This document shows, in pieces, positions 7,115 to 15,032 of a stretch of DNA of 21,421 bases. This DNA is from Acidithiobacillus_B sp049965315 (lineage in GTDB: Bacteria; Pseudomonadota; Gammaproteobacteria; Acidithiobacillales; Acidithiobacillaceae): the NCBI RefSeq assembly GCF_049965315.1, contig NZ_JBMFWL010000035.1, forward strand, positions 1-21,421, written 5' to 3'. The number at the start of each line of letters is the position of its first letter. Positions within the stretch are counted from its first letter, which is position 1. The position numbers and the translations under genes were made by a program. The notes below the pieces were generated by a model. It did not search any database. It had not been told where the DNA came from and was given only the letters and a program-made list of their open reading frames with translations.

Positions 7115-8612
7115 GATCTACCCTCCCTTCCGGATCCAGGCCATTTTCTGCCAGGGCGACCGCACGGAACATCGCACGACGCTTGTTCATGGTTTCCTCC
7201 CACTCCGCAGCCGGCTCCGAGTCCGCCACGATGCCGCCACCCGCCTGGATATGCAGCATGCCGTCCTTGATCACGGCGGTACGGATGGCGATACAGGTAT
7301 CCATATTGCCATTCCACGCCCAATAACCGACGGCACCAGCGTAGACACCCCGCGCCACGGGCTCCACCTCGCGGATGATTTCCATGGCGCGGATCTTCGG
7401 GGCCCCCGAAACCGTTCCCGCCGGGAAGGTGGCGCGCAGGGCATCCATGGCATCCAAACCCGGACGCAGCCGGCCGGTGACATTGGAGACAATATGCATC
7501 ACATGGGAATAGCGCTCCACGCCAAAGGCCTCCCCCACCGCCACCGATCCGATTTCGGCAATCCGCCCGACATCATTGCGGGCCAGATCGATGAGCATGA
7601 GGTGTTCCGCCCGCTCCTTGGGGTCCGCCAGCAATTCCCGCTCCAGGGCCAGGTCCTCGGTCTCGGTCTTGCCCCGCGGGCGGGTACCGGCGATGGGTCG
7701 CACCGTCACCTGATCGGCCTCCACCCGCACCAGGATCTCCGGCGACGACCCCACCAGATGCAGGTCCTGCAAATCCAGATAAAACATGTAGGGAGAAGGA
7801 TTTACCCCGCGCAGGGCGCGATAGAGGTCCAGGGGCCGCGCCGTCAACGGGGTGGACAGGCGCTGGGAGGGCACCACCTGCATGACATCGCCGGCGCCGA
7901 TATAATCCTTGATGCGCCGCACCGCCGCCATATACCCCTCGCGGCTGAAACTGGCCGTAAAGTCCTGCTCCCGCACATGGCGCTGACTGCCGGGTTCGGG
8001 TGCCGGCAAGGGCGCCTCGCGCAAGCGCCGAACCAGTTCATCCAGACGCGCGACGCCCCGTTCCCAGGCATCCACCCCGCCCGGATCCACATGCACGACC
8101 AGGCGCATGGTCCCGCGCAGATTGTCAAAGATGAGCAGCTCATCGGCGAGCAGAAGTTGGATTTCCGGTATATCCAGAGGATCGGGCAGAAACGCTGCCC
8201 GTGCCAGCCGCGGCTCGATATAGCGCACCGTATCAAAACCGAAATACCCCACCAAGCCGCCGCTAAAGCGGTCGGCGGCCTCCACTTGCGCCACGCGGAA
8301 GCGCTGGCGGAACTCGGCAATCCATTGCAGGGGGTCGGAGGGCTGCGCCCTTTCCAGTTCGACGCCATCCCCATGTACCGTGACCAGGCCGCGGGTAACC
8401 CGGAGCACCTGCCGGGCCGGCAGGCCGATGATGGAATAACGGCCCCACTTCTCGCCCCCCTGCACGGATTCGAGCAGATAGGCGTAGGGGCCGTCCACCA
8501 GCTTCAGGTAGGCGGAAAGGGGCGTGTCCAGGTCCGCGAGCACCTCGCGGGAGAGGGGAATACGATTGTAACCCTGGCGCGCCAGGGCCGCGAAAGACGC
8601 TTTGGAGATCAC
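7098..8612 (-). CDS. trpE: anthranilate synthase component I
   Basis: TrpE makes anthranilate from chorismate and is the first committed enzyme of tryptophan synthesis. The 504-residue protein has the N-terminal LLES motif (46-49) that forms the tryptophan feedback site, and C-terminal chorismate-binding motifs PIAGTRPRG (306-314), LIDLARNDVGR (340-350), PAGTVSGAPK (397-406) and QAGGGIVADS (457-466). The LLES motif favours TrpE over PabB. The start is GTG at 8612 with GAGGTGA just upstream. A 119-bp gap with a terminator-like hairpin separates it from gph, the widest gap in the operon, suggesting separate control of the trp segment. Confidence 0.95.
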   Translation of the reverse strand: MISKASFAALARQGYNRIPLSREVLADLDTPLSAYLKLVDGPYAYLLESVQGGEKWGRYSIIGLPARQVLRVTRGLVTVHGDGVELERAQPSDPLQWIAEFRQRFRVAQVEAADRFSGGLVGYFGFDTVRYIEPRLARAAFLPDPLDIPEIQLLLADELLIFDNLRGTMRLVVHVDPGGVDAWERGVARLDELVRRLREAPLPAPEPGSQRHVREQDFTASFSREGYMAAVRRIKDYIGAGDVMQVVPSQRLSTPLTARPLDLYRALRGVNPSPYMFYLDLQDLHLVGSSPEILVRVEADQVTVRPIAGTRPRGKTETEDLALERELLADPKERAEHLMLIDLARNDVGRIAEIGSVAVGEAFGVERYSHVMHIVSNVTGRLRPGLDAMDALRATFPAGTVSGAPKIRAMEIIREVEPVARGVYAGAVGYWAWNGNMDTCIAIRTAVIKDGMLHIQAGGGIVADSEPAAEWEETMNKRRAMFRAVALAENGLDPEGRVDRAPHD

Positions 8613-8632
8613 AAGTCACCTCGAAGGGCAGG

Positions 8633-8676
8633 AAAAGGGGATGCTCAGTCGTCCATCAGCGACGACGCCATCGCCC
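8633..8676 (-). terminator. terminator-like hairpin ahead of trpE (candidate attenuator)
   Basis: On the minus strand the RNA can fold with an apical 6-bp stem GTCGTC/GACGAC (8661-8666 with 8648-8653, 7-base loop), an internal loop, then GATG/CATC (8669-8672 with 8640-8643), a bulged C and three G:C pairs (8674-8676 with 8637-8639). Four Ts (8633-8636) follow directly. The stem is interrupted and the U-tract short, so termination would be partial at most. It lies 20 bases before the trpE start and could set or regulate read-through from the cbb genes. Confidence 0.4.
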
Positions 8677-8730
8677 CCCAAATTGCTGCCGCCCGGATCT
8701 GCTTCCTGCGTTCCCGCCCATGACCCTCAT
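8656..8730 (-). CDS. possible 24-codon leader peptide before trpE
   Basis: An ATG at 8730, directly after the gph stop, opens a 24-codon frame ending in TGA at 8656-8658. The peptide is Arg/Gly-rich and begins MRVMGGNAG. Its single Trp codon (TGG, 8668-8670) lies four codons before the stop and inside the 5' arm of the terminator-like hairpin. Ribosome binding is weak (TTAGG immediately upstream) and there are no tandem Trp codons as in classical trp leaders, so a chance ORF is a serious alternative. It is listed because of its position between gph and trpE. Confidence 0.22.
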   Translation of the reverse strand: MRVMGGNAGSRSGRQQFGGRWRRR

Positions 8731-8731
8731 C

Positions 8732-9442
8732 CTAAGCCAGGATATTGAGCAATTCTAACATATTGTCCAACACCGCGTCGGGACGCAGGCAGTGGACGGG
8801 CTCATCGCCGTTGTAGCCATAACTCACGCACGCCACCGGCATGCCCGCCGCCCGCGCTGCCTGGGTGTCGTTGCACGAATCGCCCACCAGGAGACAGTCG
8901 GCCACGGCCTGATGGAAATGGGCCGCGGCATGGAGCAACTGCAGGGGATCAGGCTTCTTCCGCGGCAGGGAGTCCCCGGAGAGCACCAAGGCGAAATAGC
9001 GGCGCAAACCGAGTCGCTCCAACAGGGGCTCGGTAAAGGCGCCGGCCTTGTTGGTGATGCACACCAACTCCCGCCCCTGGGCCTGCAAGGCTTCCAACGT
9101 CTCCCTTACGCCCGGATACACCTGACTGTGATCCAGCAAATGCTCCCCATAATAGGCCGAAAACCCCTGCATGGCCGCATCCAGATCCGCTTCCGACGGC
9201 TCGGCGGTGATGGCCAGGGCGCGGCGCATCAACTCCCGCACCCCATTGCCAATAAAACCGCGTATGGTAGGCATCGCGGCCGGCTCCCGGCCCAAGCTGC
9301 GCAGGACGTGGTTGGCCGCTGCGGCCAGATCCGGGGCCGTATCCACCAGGGTACCATCGAGATCAATGAGCACCACCCGCGCCGCCAGAGGCAAGGCGAA
9401 TCCTTGCGCCTCCCGCGCCGCAGAGGATTCCTGATTAACCAC
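8732..9442 (-). CDS. gph: phosphoglycolate phosphatase
   Basis: Gph (CbbZ) hydrolyses 2-phosphoglycolate from RuBisCO oxygenation. It is a HAD-family enzyme with nucleophile motif DLDGTLVDTAPDL (Asp27 from the chosen start), Thr-Asn in VCITNKAG (about 127-134), Lys near 163 (RKKPDP) and the acidic motif GDSCND (187-192). An alpha-helical cap follows motif I. The start is uncertain: GTG at 9442 overlaps the rpe stop and gives 236 residues, while TTG at 9391, preceded by AAGGA at 6 bases, gives 219 residues and also suits the family. Its place beside Calvin genes supports the phosphoglycolate role. Confidence 0.9.
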   Translation of the reverse strand: MVNQESSAAREAQGFALPLAARVVLIDLDGTLVDTAPDLAAAANHVLRSLGREPAAMPTIRGFIGNGVRELMRRALAITAEPSEADLDAAMQGFSAYYGEHLLDHSQVYPGVRETLEALQAQGRELVCITNKAGAFTEPLLERLGLRRYFALVLSGDSLPRKKPDPLQLLHAAAHFHQAVADCLLVGDSCNDTQAARAAGMPVACVSYGYNGDEPVHCLRPDAVLDNMLELLNILA

Positions 9443-10100
9443 CGGCGAGGGCCTTGCGGAAGGCGGCGATGGTCGCCCCATAATCGGGTGTATTGTAGAT
9501 GGCGCTGCCGGCGACAAAGACGTCGGCACCAGCGTCGGCCACCCGCCGCACGTTGTCCACCTTCACGCCGCCATCCACCTCCAGCTCGATGGGCTTGCCC
9601 AGGGCATCGATGCGCTTGCGGATCGCCTCGATCTTCCTCAGCGTGTACTCGATGAAACCCTGCCCGCCAAAGCCCGGGTTCACGCTCATGACCAGCACCA
9701 GATCCAGGTTCTCCAGCACATAATCCAGCACGTCGAGGGGAGTGGCCGGATTGAGGGAAACCCCCGCCTTGCAGCCCAGGCTGTGAATCAACTGGATGGT
9801 CCGATCCAGATGGAGCGTTGCCTCGGGATGCACGGTGATGATATTCGCCCCCGCCTTGGCAAAGTCGGGGATGATGGCGTCCACGGGCGAGATCATGAGA
9901 TGCACATCCAGGGGCTTTTGCGTATGGGGGCGGATGGCTGCCGCCACCAACGGCCCAATGGTCAGATTGGGCACGAAATGGTTATCCATCACATCCACAT
10001 GGATGTAATCGGCCCCCGCCTCATCCACCGCCCGCACCTCCTCGCCCAGCCGGGCGAAATCCGCGGAAAGAATGGATGGCGATATCTTGAATGTTTTCAT
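9435..10100 (-). CDS. rpe: ribulose-phosphate 3-epimerase
   Basis: Rpe (CbbE) interconverts xylulose 5-phosphate and ribulose 5-phosphate, supplying the phosphoribulokinase substrate in the Calvin cycle. The 221-residue TIM barrel has the metal ligands His34 and Asp36 (IHVDVMD), His67 (DVHLM) and Asp176 (EVDGGV), plus the phosphate-binding MSVNPGFGGQ (138-147). The ATG at 10100 has GGAG five bases upstream. It is separated from fba by 65 bp containing a strong hairpin, and its stop overlaps the presumed GTG start of gph. Confidence 0.96.
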   Translation of the reverse strand: MKTFKISPSILSADFARLGEEVRAVDEAGADYIHVDVMDNHFVPNLTIGPLVAAAIRPHTQKPLDVHLMISPVDAIIPDFAKAGANIITVHPEATLHLDRTIQLIHSLGCKAGVSLNPATPLDVLDYVLENLDLVLVMSVNPGFGGQGFIEYTLRKIEAIRKRIDALGKPIELEVDGGVKVDNVRRVADAGADVFVAGSAIYNTPDYGATIAAFRKALAGG

Positions 10101-10107
10101 GCTAGCT

Positions 10108-10141
10108 CCAAAACAAGGCGAGAGCGGGTTGCGCTCTCGCC
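10108..10141 (-). terminator. intercistronic hairpin with T-rich tail between fba and rpe
   Basis: A perfect 10-bp inverted repeat, GGCGAGAGCG (10117-10126) and CGCTCTCGCC (10132-10141) with a 5-base loop, is followed on the minus strand by TTGTTTT. This has the form of a moderately strong rho-independent terminator. It sits inside the operon, 24 bases after the fba stop, so it probably causes partial termination or protects the 3' end of upstream mRNA. On the plus strand no T-tract follows. Confidence 0.65.
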
Positions 10142-10165
10142 GGAAATGCGTCGCAGAGCGACCGC

Positions 10166-11236
10166 TCAGACACCGGTTACCCGCGGATCAAGCTCACCCT
10201 TGGCATAACGCTTGAACATGAGATCAAGGGAAACGGGCTTGATCTTGCTCGCCTGCCCAGCCGTGCCGAAGGCCTCGAAACGCTGCTTGCAGATGTCCCG
10301 CATGGCCACCAGGGAGGCCTGGAACATCTTGCGCGGGTCAAAGTTCTTGGGGTCGGTGGCCAGGCTCTTGCGGATGGCCCCCGTGGCTGCCAGACGCAGG
10401 TCGGTGTCGATGTTCACCTTGCGCACGCCATGCTTGATGCCTTCCTGAATCTCCTCCACCGGCACGCCATAGGTCTCACCGATGTCGCCGCCGAATTCGT
10501 GAATGATCTTCAGCCATTCCTGGGGCACCGAACTGGAGCCGTGCATCACCAGATGGGTATCGGGGATGCGGGCGTGGATCTCCTTGATCCGGTCGATGCG
10601 CAACACCTGGCCCGTGGGCGGCTGGGTGAATTTGTAGGCACCATGGCTGGTACCGATGGCGATGGCCAGGGCGTCCACCTTGGTGGCCTTGACAAAATGG
10701 GCGGCTTCCTCCGGATCCGTCAGGAGCTGATCGTGGGTCAGGCAACCCTCGGCGCCCACGCCATCCTCCTCGCCGGCCATGCCGGTTTCGAGGGAGCCCA
10801 GGCAGCCCAGTTCCCCTTCCACCGTCACGCCAACGGCATGGGAGATTTCCACCACCTTGGCCGTCACCGCCACGTTATAGTCGTAGCTGGCCGGCGTCTT
10901 GGCGTCTTCCCGCAAGGAGCCGTCCATCATCACGCTGGAGAAGCCGGAACGAATGGCCTGAATACATACCGCGGCGCTCGCGCCGTGGTCCTGATGCAGA
11001 ACCACGGGAATATCCGGGTACTCTTCGATGGCCGCCAGGATCAGGTGGCGCAGAAAAGGTTCCCCCGCATACTTCCGGGCACCTGCCGATGCCTGCAGGA
11101 TGGCCGGCGCGTTGACTTCCGCAGCAGCCTCCATGATCGCGCGCACCTGCTCCAGATTATTGACGTTGAACGCGGGAATTCCGTAGCCGTGTTCGGCCGC
11201 ATGATCCAACAATTGACGCATGGAAACGAGAGCCAT
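10166..11236 (-). CDS. fba: class II fructose-bisphosphate aldolase
   Basis: A zinc-dependent aldolase (CbbA) that condenses triose phosphates to fructose 1,6-bisphosphate and, in autotrophs, erythrose 4-phosphate with DHAP to sedoheptulose 1,7-bisphosphate. Key residues are visible in the 356-residue protein: Asp83 and zinc ligand His84 (HQDHG), the GELGCLGSLETG active-site loop with a zinc-ligand Glu (141-152), His198 (GTSHGAYKF) and the phosphate-binding MHGSSS (231-236). The long loop and length fit the CbbA-like (type B) subgroup. The ATG at 11236 has AGGGG six bases upstream. A promoter-like element lies in the pyk-fba gap, so fba may also be transcribed independently. Confidence 0.96.
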   Translation of the reverse strand: MALVSMRQLLDHAAEHGYGIPAFNVNNLEQVRAIMEAAAEVNAPAILQASAGARKYAGEPFLRHLILAAIEEYPDIPVVLHQDHGASAAVCIQAIRSGFSSVMMDGSLREDAKTPASYDYNVAVTAKVVEISHAVGVTVEGELGCLGSLETGMAGEEDGVGAEGCLTHDQLLTDPEEAAHFVKATKVDALAIAIGTSHGAYKFTQPPTGQVLRIDRIKEIHARIPDTHLVMHGSSSVPQEWLKIIHEFGGDIGETYGVPVEEIQEGIKHGVRKVNIDTDLRLAATGAIRKSLATDPKNFDPRKMFQASLVAMRDICKQRFEAFGTAGQASKIKPVSLDLMFKRYAKGELDPRVTGV

Positions 11237-11263
11237 AAATGTCCCCTACAAGTTAGGATGAGA

Positions 11264-11292
11264 ATAATGAGCCAATCAACAAAATCCGTCAA
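11264..11292 (-). promoter_or_regulatory. candidate internal sigma70 promoter between pyk and fba
   Basis: On the minus strand TTGACG (11287-11292, 5 of 6) and CATTAT (11264-11269, 4 of 6) are spaced 17 bp apart in an AT-rich stretch. The predicted start near 11257 is about 20 bases ahead of the fba ATG. A short GC hairpin plus TTTTT (11291-11305) just upstream is too weak to call a terminator. Confidence 0.5.
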
Positions 11293-11313
11293 AAACGCCC
11301 ATGGCGCAAGCGC

Positions 11314-12753
11314 TCAGGAGCGGTGAGCCGTGTCCCCGACCCGCACGATCTTCAGGGTATTGGTCCCCCCCGGTGACGCCATGGGTTCACCGATGGTGAT
11401 CAGGATGAGATCCCCGTCGCGCACCACCCCCCGGCGCCGCAATTCGTCCTCGGCGGCGCGCATGACCTGCGCCGGATCATCATGGCGGCTCAGCGGAAAA
11501 TTGACCGGATACACCCCCCGGAACAGCGTCACCTTGCGCCGCGTGTACACCTGCGGGGTTAGGGCATAGATGGGCACCCGCGGGTTGGCCCGGGACAGCC
11601 ACAAGGCCGTCGAACCGCTCTCGGTAAAGGCGGCGATGGCCGCAATGGGGGTTCGCAGGGTGGCGAGAATGGCGGCCGCAGCGATGGTTTCGTCCATCCG
11701 CTCCAGGGGGCGGTCCATGATCTGGATGCTTCCGCCCTGGGGGGCATGCCGTTCCGCCTCACGGCAGGTGCGATCCATGGCCGCCACGGCCTCCACCGGG
11801 TACTGCCCGCTGGCCGTCTCGGCAGAGAGCATGACGGCGTCCGTTCCGTCCAGGACCGCATTGGCCACGTCCGAGACTTCCGCCCGGGTGGGTATGGGTT
11901 GATGGATCATGGACTCCATCATCTGCGTTGCCGTGATGGTCAAGCGGTTGTGCTTATGGGCCAGGGCAATGATGCGCTTTTGCACGGGCGGCACCGCCGC
12001 ATCACCGATTTCCACCCCGAGATCGCCGCGGGCGACCATGATGGCCTCGGATACGGCCAGGATCTCCTCGATGGCCTCCACCGCCTCGGCGCGTTCGATC
12101 TTGGCCACCAGTGCGCCATGACCGCCCGCCTCGCGGAACAGGCGCCGCGCCTCCTCCATATCCGCCGCGCTGCGCGGGAAGGATACGGCCAAGTAATCCG
12201 CTTCCAGGCGGGCCGCCGTAATGATGTCGGCCCGATCCTTGTCCGTGAGGGCCGGCGCCGTCAGCCCGCCGCCGGCGCGGTTGATGCCCTTGCTGTCGGA
12301 CAGCTCACCCCCCTGCACGACACGGGTATGGATCTCCCCCCCCTGGACCTGTTCCACCCAGAGGACGATCATGCCGTCATTGAGCAGCAGCGTGGCGCCA
12401 CGCTCCACGTCGCCCACCAACTGCGGATAGGTCACGCCGACCCGCGAAAGATCGCCCAGGGTACAGGCGGTATCCAGGACAAAGGGTTCGCCCTCGCGCA
12501 GATGGATCTTCCCCTCGGCAAACTTGCCGATACGGATCTTCGGACCCTGCAGGTCCGCCAGCACTCCCACCGCCCGGCCGTGGGCCCGGGCGCGTTCACG
12601 CACCATATCTGCCCGGCGCACATGATCCTCGGAAGCGCCATGGGAAAAATTCAGACGCACCACATCCACACCTGCCTCGATGAGGCGGTCGATGACTTTG
12701 ACATCGGAGCTGGCAGGCCCGAGTGTCGCGACAATCTTGGTCCGGCGTATCAA
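11314..12753 (-). CDS. pyk: pyruvate kinase
   Basis: Pyruvate kinase converts phosphoenolpyruvate and ADP to pyruvate and ATP, draining fixed carbon toward biosynthesis. The 479-residue protein has the N-terminal TKIVATLGPASS, the ADP-site VRLNFSHG (32-39), LQGPKIRIG, catalytic Lys in AKIER (217-221), the metal-binding ARGDLGVE (241-248) and signature TATQMMESM (274-282). The C-terminal allosteric domain is complete (TESGSTALWLSR). The start codon is TTG at 12753, overlapping the pgk stop as TTGA, with AGGGG eight bases upstream; no ATG nearby gives a complete N-terminus. Confidence 0.95.
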   Translation of the reverse strand: MIRRTKIVATLGPASSDVKVIDRLIEAGVDVVRLNFSHGASEDHVRRADMVRERARAHGRAVGVLADLQGPKIRIGKFAEGKIHLREGEPFVLDTACTLGDLSRVGVTYPQLVGDVERGATLLLNDGMIVLWVEQVQGGEIHTRVVQGGELSDSKGINRAGGGLTAPALTDKDRADIITAARLEADYLAVSFPRSAADMEEARRLFREAGGHGALVAKIERAEAVEAIEEILAVSEAIMVARGDLGVEIGDAAVPPVQKRIIALAHKHNRLTITATQMMESMIHQPIPTRAEVSDVANAVLDGTDAVMLSAETASGQYPVEAVAAMDRTCREAERHAPQGGSIQIMDRPLERMDETIAAAAILATLRTPIAAIAAFTESGSTALWLSRANPRVPIYALTPQVYTRRKVTLFRGVYPVNFPLSRHDDPAQVMRAAEDELRRRGVVRDGDLILITIGEPMASPGGTNTLKIVRVGDTAHRS

Positions 12754-13955
12754 GTGCGATGCCCCTGCGCGCGTTCTTCGAGAATGGCCACCGCCGGCAG
12801 CGTCTTGCCTTCCAGAAATTCCAGAAAGGCCCCGCCACCGGTGCTGATATACGAAACCTTGTCCTCGATATGGAACTTGTTGATGGCCGCGATGGTGTCG
12901 CCGCCGCCGGCGATGGAAAAGGCGCTGCTTTCGGCCACGGCCCGGGCAATGGTTTCGGTACCCTTGGCAAAGGCATCGAATTCAAAGACGCCCACGGGGC
13001 CATTCCACACGATGGTCCCGGCCTTGTGCAGGATCTCCGCCAGCTTCCTGGCCGTATCCGGACCGATATCCAGCACCATTTCGTCCGCGGCAATGGCATC
13101 CACGCCGCACAGGCGCGCCTGCGCCGTCGCGGCAAACTCCTTGGCCACCACCACATCGGTGGGCAAGGGCACATCGCCGCCCTTGGCCCGCGCGGCGGCA
13201 ATGATGGCTTGGGCCTCCGGCACCAGATCCGGCTCGCACAGGGACTTGCCCACGGGATGGCCGGCGGCGAGGATGAAGGTATTGGCGATGCCGCCGCCCA
13301 CCACCAGTTGATCCACCTTGTCGGCCAGGGATTTCAGGATGGTGAGTTTGGTGGAGACCTTGGACCCGGCGACGATGGCCACCAGGGGCCGCCGCGGCTC
13401 CCGCAGGGCCTTGCCCAGCGCATCCAGCTCGTTGACCAGCAGCGGGCCCGCACAGGCGATGGGGGCATATTTCGCCACCCCGTGGGTGCTGGCCTGGGCG
13501 CGGTGCGCGGTGCCAAAGGCGTCCATCACGAAGATGTCGCAGAGGGCCGCCATGCGCCGGGCCAGGTCTTCATCGTCCTTTCCCTCACCGGCATTGAAGC
13601 GCACATTCTCCAGGACGGCCACGCCGCCGTCGGGCAGACTCGCCAACTGCGCCCTACCCGCACCCAACCAGTCGCGGATCAATGCCACGGGCCGTCCGAG
13701 CAAGTCCTGCAGATGCGCGGCGATGGGGGCCAGGCTGGCCTTTTCATCAAACTCGCCTTCCTTGGGCCTGCCTAGATGGGACATGATCATCACCCGTGCC
13801 CCCGCCTCCGCTGCGGCACGGATGGTGGGCAGGCTGGCGCGAATGCGCGTATCGTCGGCAATGTGCCCGGCATCGTCCAGCGGCACGTTCAGATCCTCGC
13901 GGATCAGGACCCGCTTACCCTGCAAGGGCAAGTCGGTCATACGTATGACATTCAT
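12750..13955 (-). CDS. pgk: phosphoglycerate kinase
   Basis: PGK (CbbK) phosphorylates 3-phosphoglycerate with ATP, the first reductive-phase step of the Calvin cycle. The 401-residue, two-domain protein shows the substrate-binding REDLNVPL (19-26), MSHLGRPK (58-65) and LENVRF segments in the N-terminal domain. The C-terminal domain has AGSKVSTK, the nucleotide-site NGPVGVFE, the GGGDT loop and STGGGAFLEFLEGK. The ATG at 13955 has GGAGATAGAAG upstream and lies 12 bases after the gap stop. Its stop overlaps the TTG start of pyk. Intact and of standard length. Confidence 0.97.
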   Translation of the reverse strand: MNVIRMTDLPLQGKRVLIREDLNVPLDDAGHIADDTRIRASLPTIRAAAEAGARVMIMSHLGRPKEGEFDEKASLAPIAAHLQDLLGRPVALIRDWLGAGRAQLASLPDGGVAVLENVRFNAGEGKDDEDLARRMAALCDIFVMDAFGTAHRAQASTHGVAKYAPIACAGPLLVNELDALGKALREPRRPLVAIVAGSKVSTKLTILKSLADKVDQLVVGGGIANTFILAAGHPVGKSLCEPDLVPEAQAIIAAARAKGGDVPLPTDVVVAKEFAATAQARLCGVDAIAADEMVLDIGPDTARKLAEILHKAGTIVWNGPVGVFEFDAFAKGTETIARAVAESSAFSIAGGGDTIAAINKFHIEDKVSYISTGGGAFLEFLEGKTLPAVAILEERAQGHRT

Positions 13956-13967
13956 TCTTCTATCTCC

Positions 13968-14984
13968 CTAACGCGGCAGGCCCATCATCGCCAACGCGGT
14001 ATCGACCATGCGATTGGAGAAGCCCCACTCGTTGTCATACCACGAACAGACCTTCACCAGCTTGCCCTTGACCTTGGTCAGGGATGCCTCATAGGTGGAG
14101 GAGTGGGGATCGTGGTTGAAGTCGATGGAGACCAGCGGCTTGTCGTTATAGGCAAAGACCCCCTTGAGTGGCCCTTCGCAGGCCGCCTTCATGGCCGCGT
14201 GCAACTCCGCCACGGAGACTTCCTTGCTCACCAGACAGGTCAGATCGACGATGGACACGTTATGGGTAGGGACACGAATGGCAAAGCCATCCAGCTTGCC
14301 TTCCAGTTCCGGCAGCACCAAACCGATGGCCTTGGCCGCACCGGTGCTGGTGGGGATCATGCTCATCCCGGCAGCGCGGGCGCGGCGCAGATCGCTGTGG
14401 TAGACATCGATGATGCGCTGATCATTGGTCATGGAGTGGATGGTGTTCATCGTCCCCCCCTCAATGCCGGCAAAGTCATTGAGGGTCTTGGCCAGGGGGG
14501 CCAGGCAATTGGTGGTGCAGGAGCCGTTGGAGACGATGCTATGCTTGGCGGGATCCAGGAGCTGATGGTTTACGCCATAGACCACCGTCATGTCCACGGC
14601 ATCCTTGGCCGGCGCCGAAATCAGGACCTTTTTGGCGCCCCCCTGCAGGTGCAGGGCCGCCTTTTCCCGGGTCGTGAAAAAGCCGGTACATTCCAGGACC
14701 ACGTCGACGCCCAGATCCCCCCAGGGCAACTTGGCGGGATCTCGCTCGGCCAGCACCTTGATGCGATCCTCGTTCACCAGCATGGCGTCGCCATCCACGG
14801 AAACCTGCGCGTTGAAGCGGCCATGAACAGAGTCATACTGCGTCAAATGGGCGTTGGTTTCCGGGCTGCCCAGGTCGTTCACCGCCACGATCTGCACCTG
14901 CTGGGTACGCCCGCTTTCATACACGGCCCGCAGGATATTGCGGCCGATCCGGCCGTAGCCATTGATGCCAATGCGCAAAGTCAT
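13968..14984 (-). CDS. gap: glyceraldehyde-3-phosphate dehydrogenase, type I
   Basis: GAPDH (CbbG) reduces 1,3-bisphosphoglycerate to glyceraldehyde 3-phosphate. The 338-residue protein has the Rossmann motif INGYGRIGRN (7-16), catalytic Cys156 in SNGSCTTNC and His183. Asp37 (VNDLG) is the residue that favours NAD, so NAD specificity is likely. One oddity is the segment HSMTNDQ, where most type I enzymes have Tyr in place of Met. The ATG at 14984 has GGAGAG about 7 bases upstream. It follows tkt by 48 bp and precedes pgk by 12 bp, all co-directional. Confidence 0.96.
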   Translation of the reverse strand: MTLRIGINGYGRIGRNILRAVYESGRTQQVQIVAVNDLGSPETNAHLTQYDSVHGRFNAQVSVDGDAMLVNEDRIKVLAERDPAKLPWGDLGVDVVLECTGFFTTREKAALHLQGGAKKVLISAPAKDAVDMTVVYGVNHQLLDPAKHSIVSNGSCTTNCLAPLAKTLNDFAGIEGGTMNTIHSMTNDQRIIDVYHSDLRRARAAGMSMIPTSTGAAKAIGLVLPELEGKLDGFAIRVPTHNVSIVDLTCLVSKEVSVAELHAAMKAACEGPLKGVFAYNDKPLVSIDFNHDPHSSTYEASLTKVKGKLVKVCSWYDNEWGFSNRMVDTALAMMGLPR

Positions 14985-15032
14985 AATGATGCTCTCCTCA
15001 AATGTTGATGAAAATGCTTTCGCTCAGTATGG

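Noticed and set aside
15001..15032. Possible promoter in the AT-rich 48-bp gap between tkt and gap
   Set aside because: No pair of hexamers at 16-18 bp spacing resembles a sigma70 promoter, and the gap is consistent with simple operon spacing.
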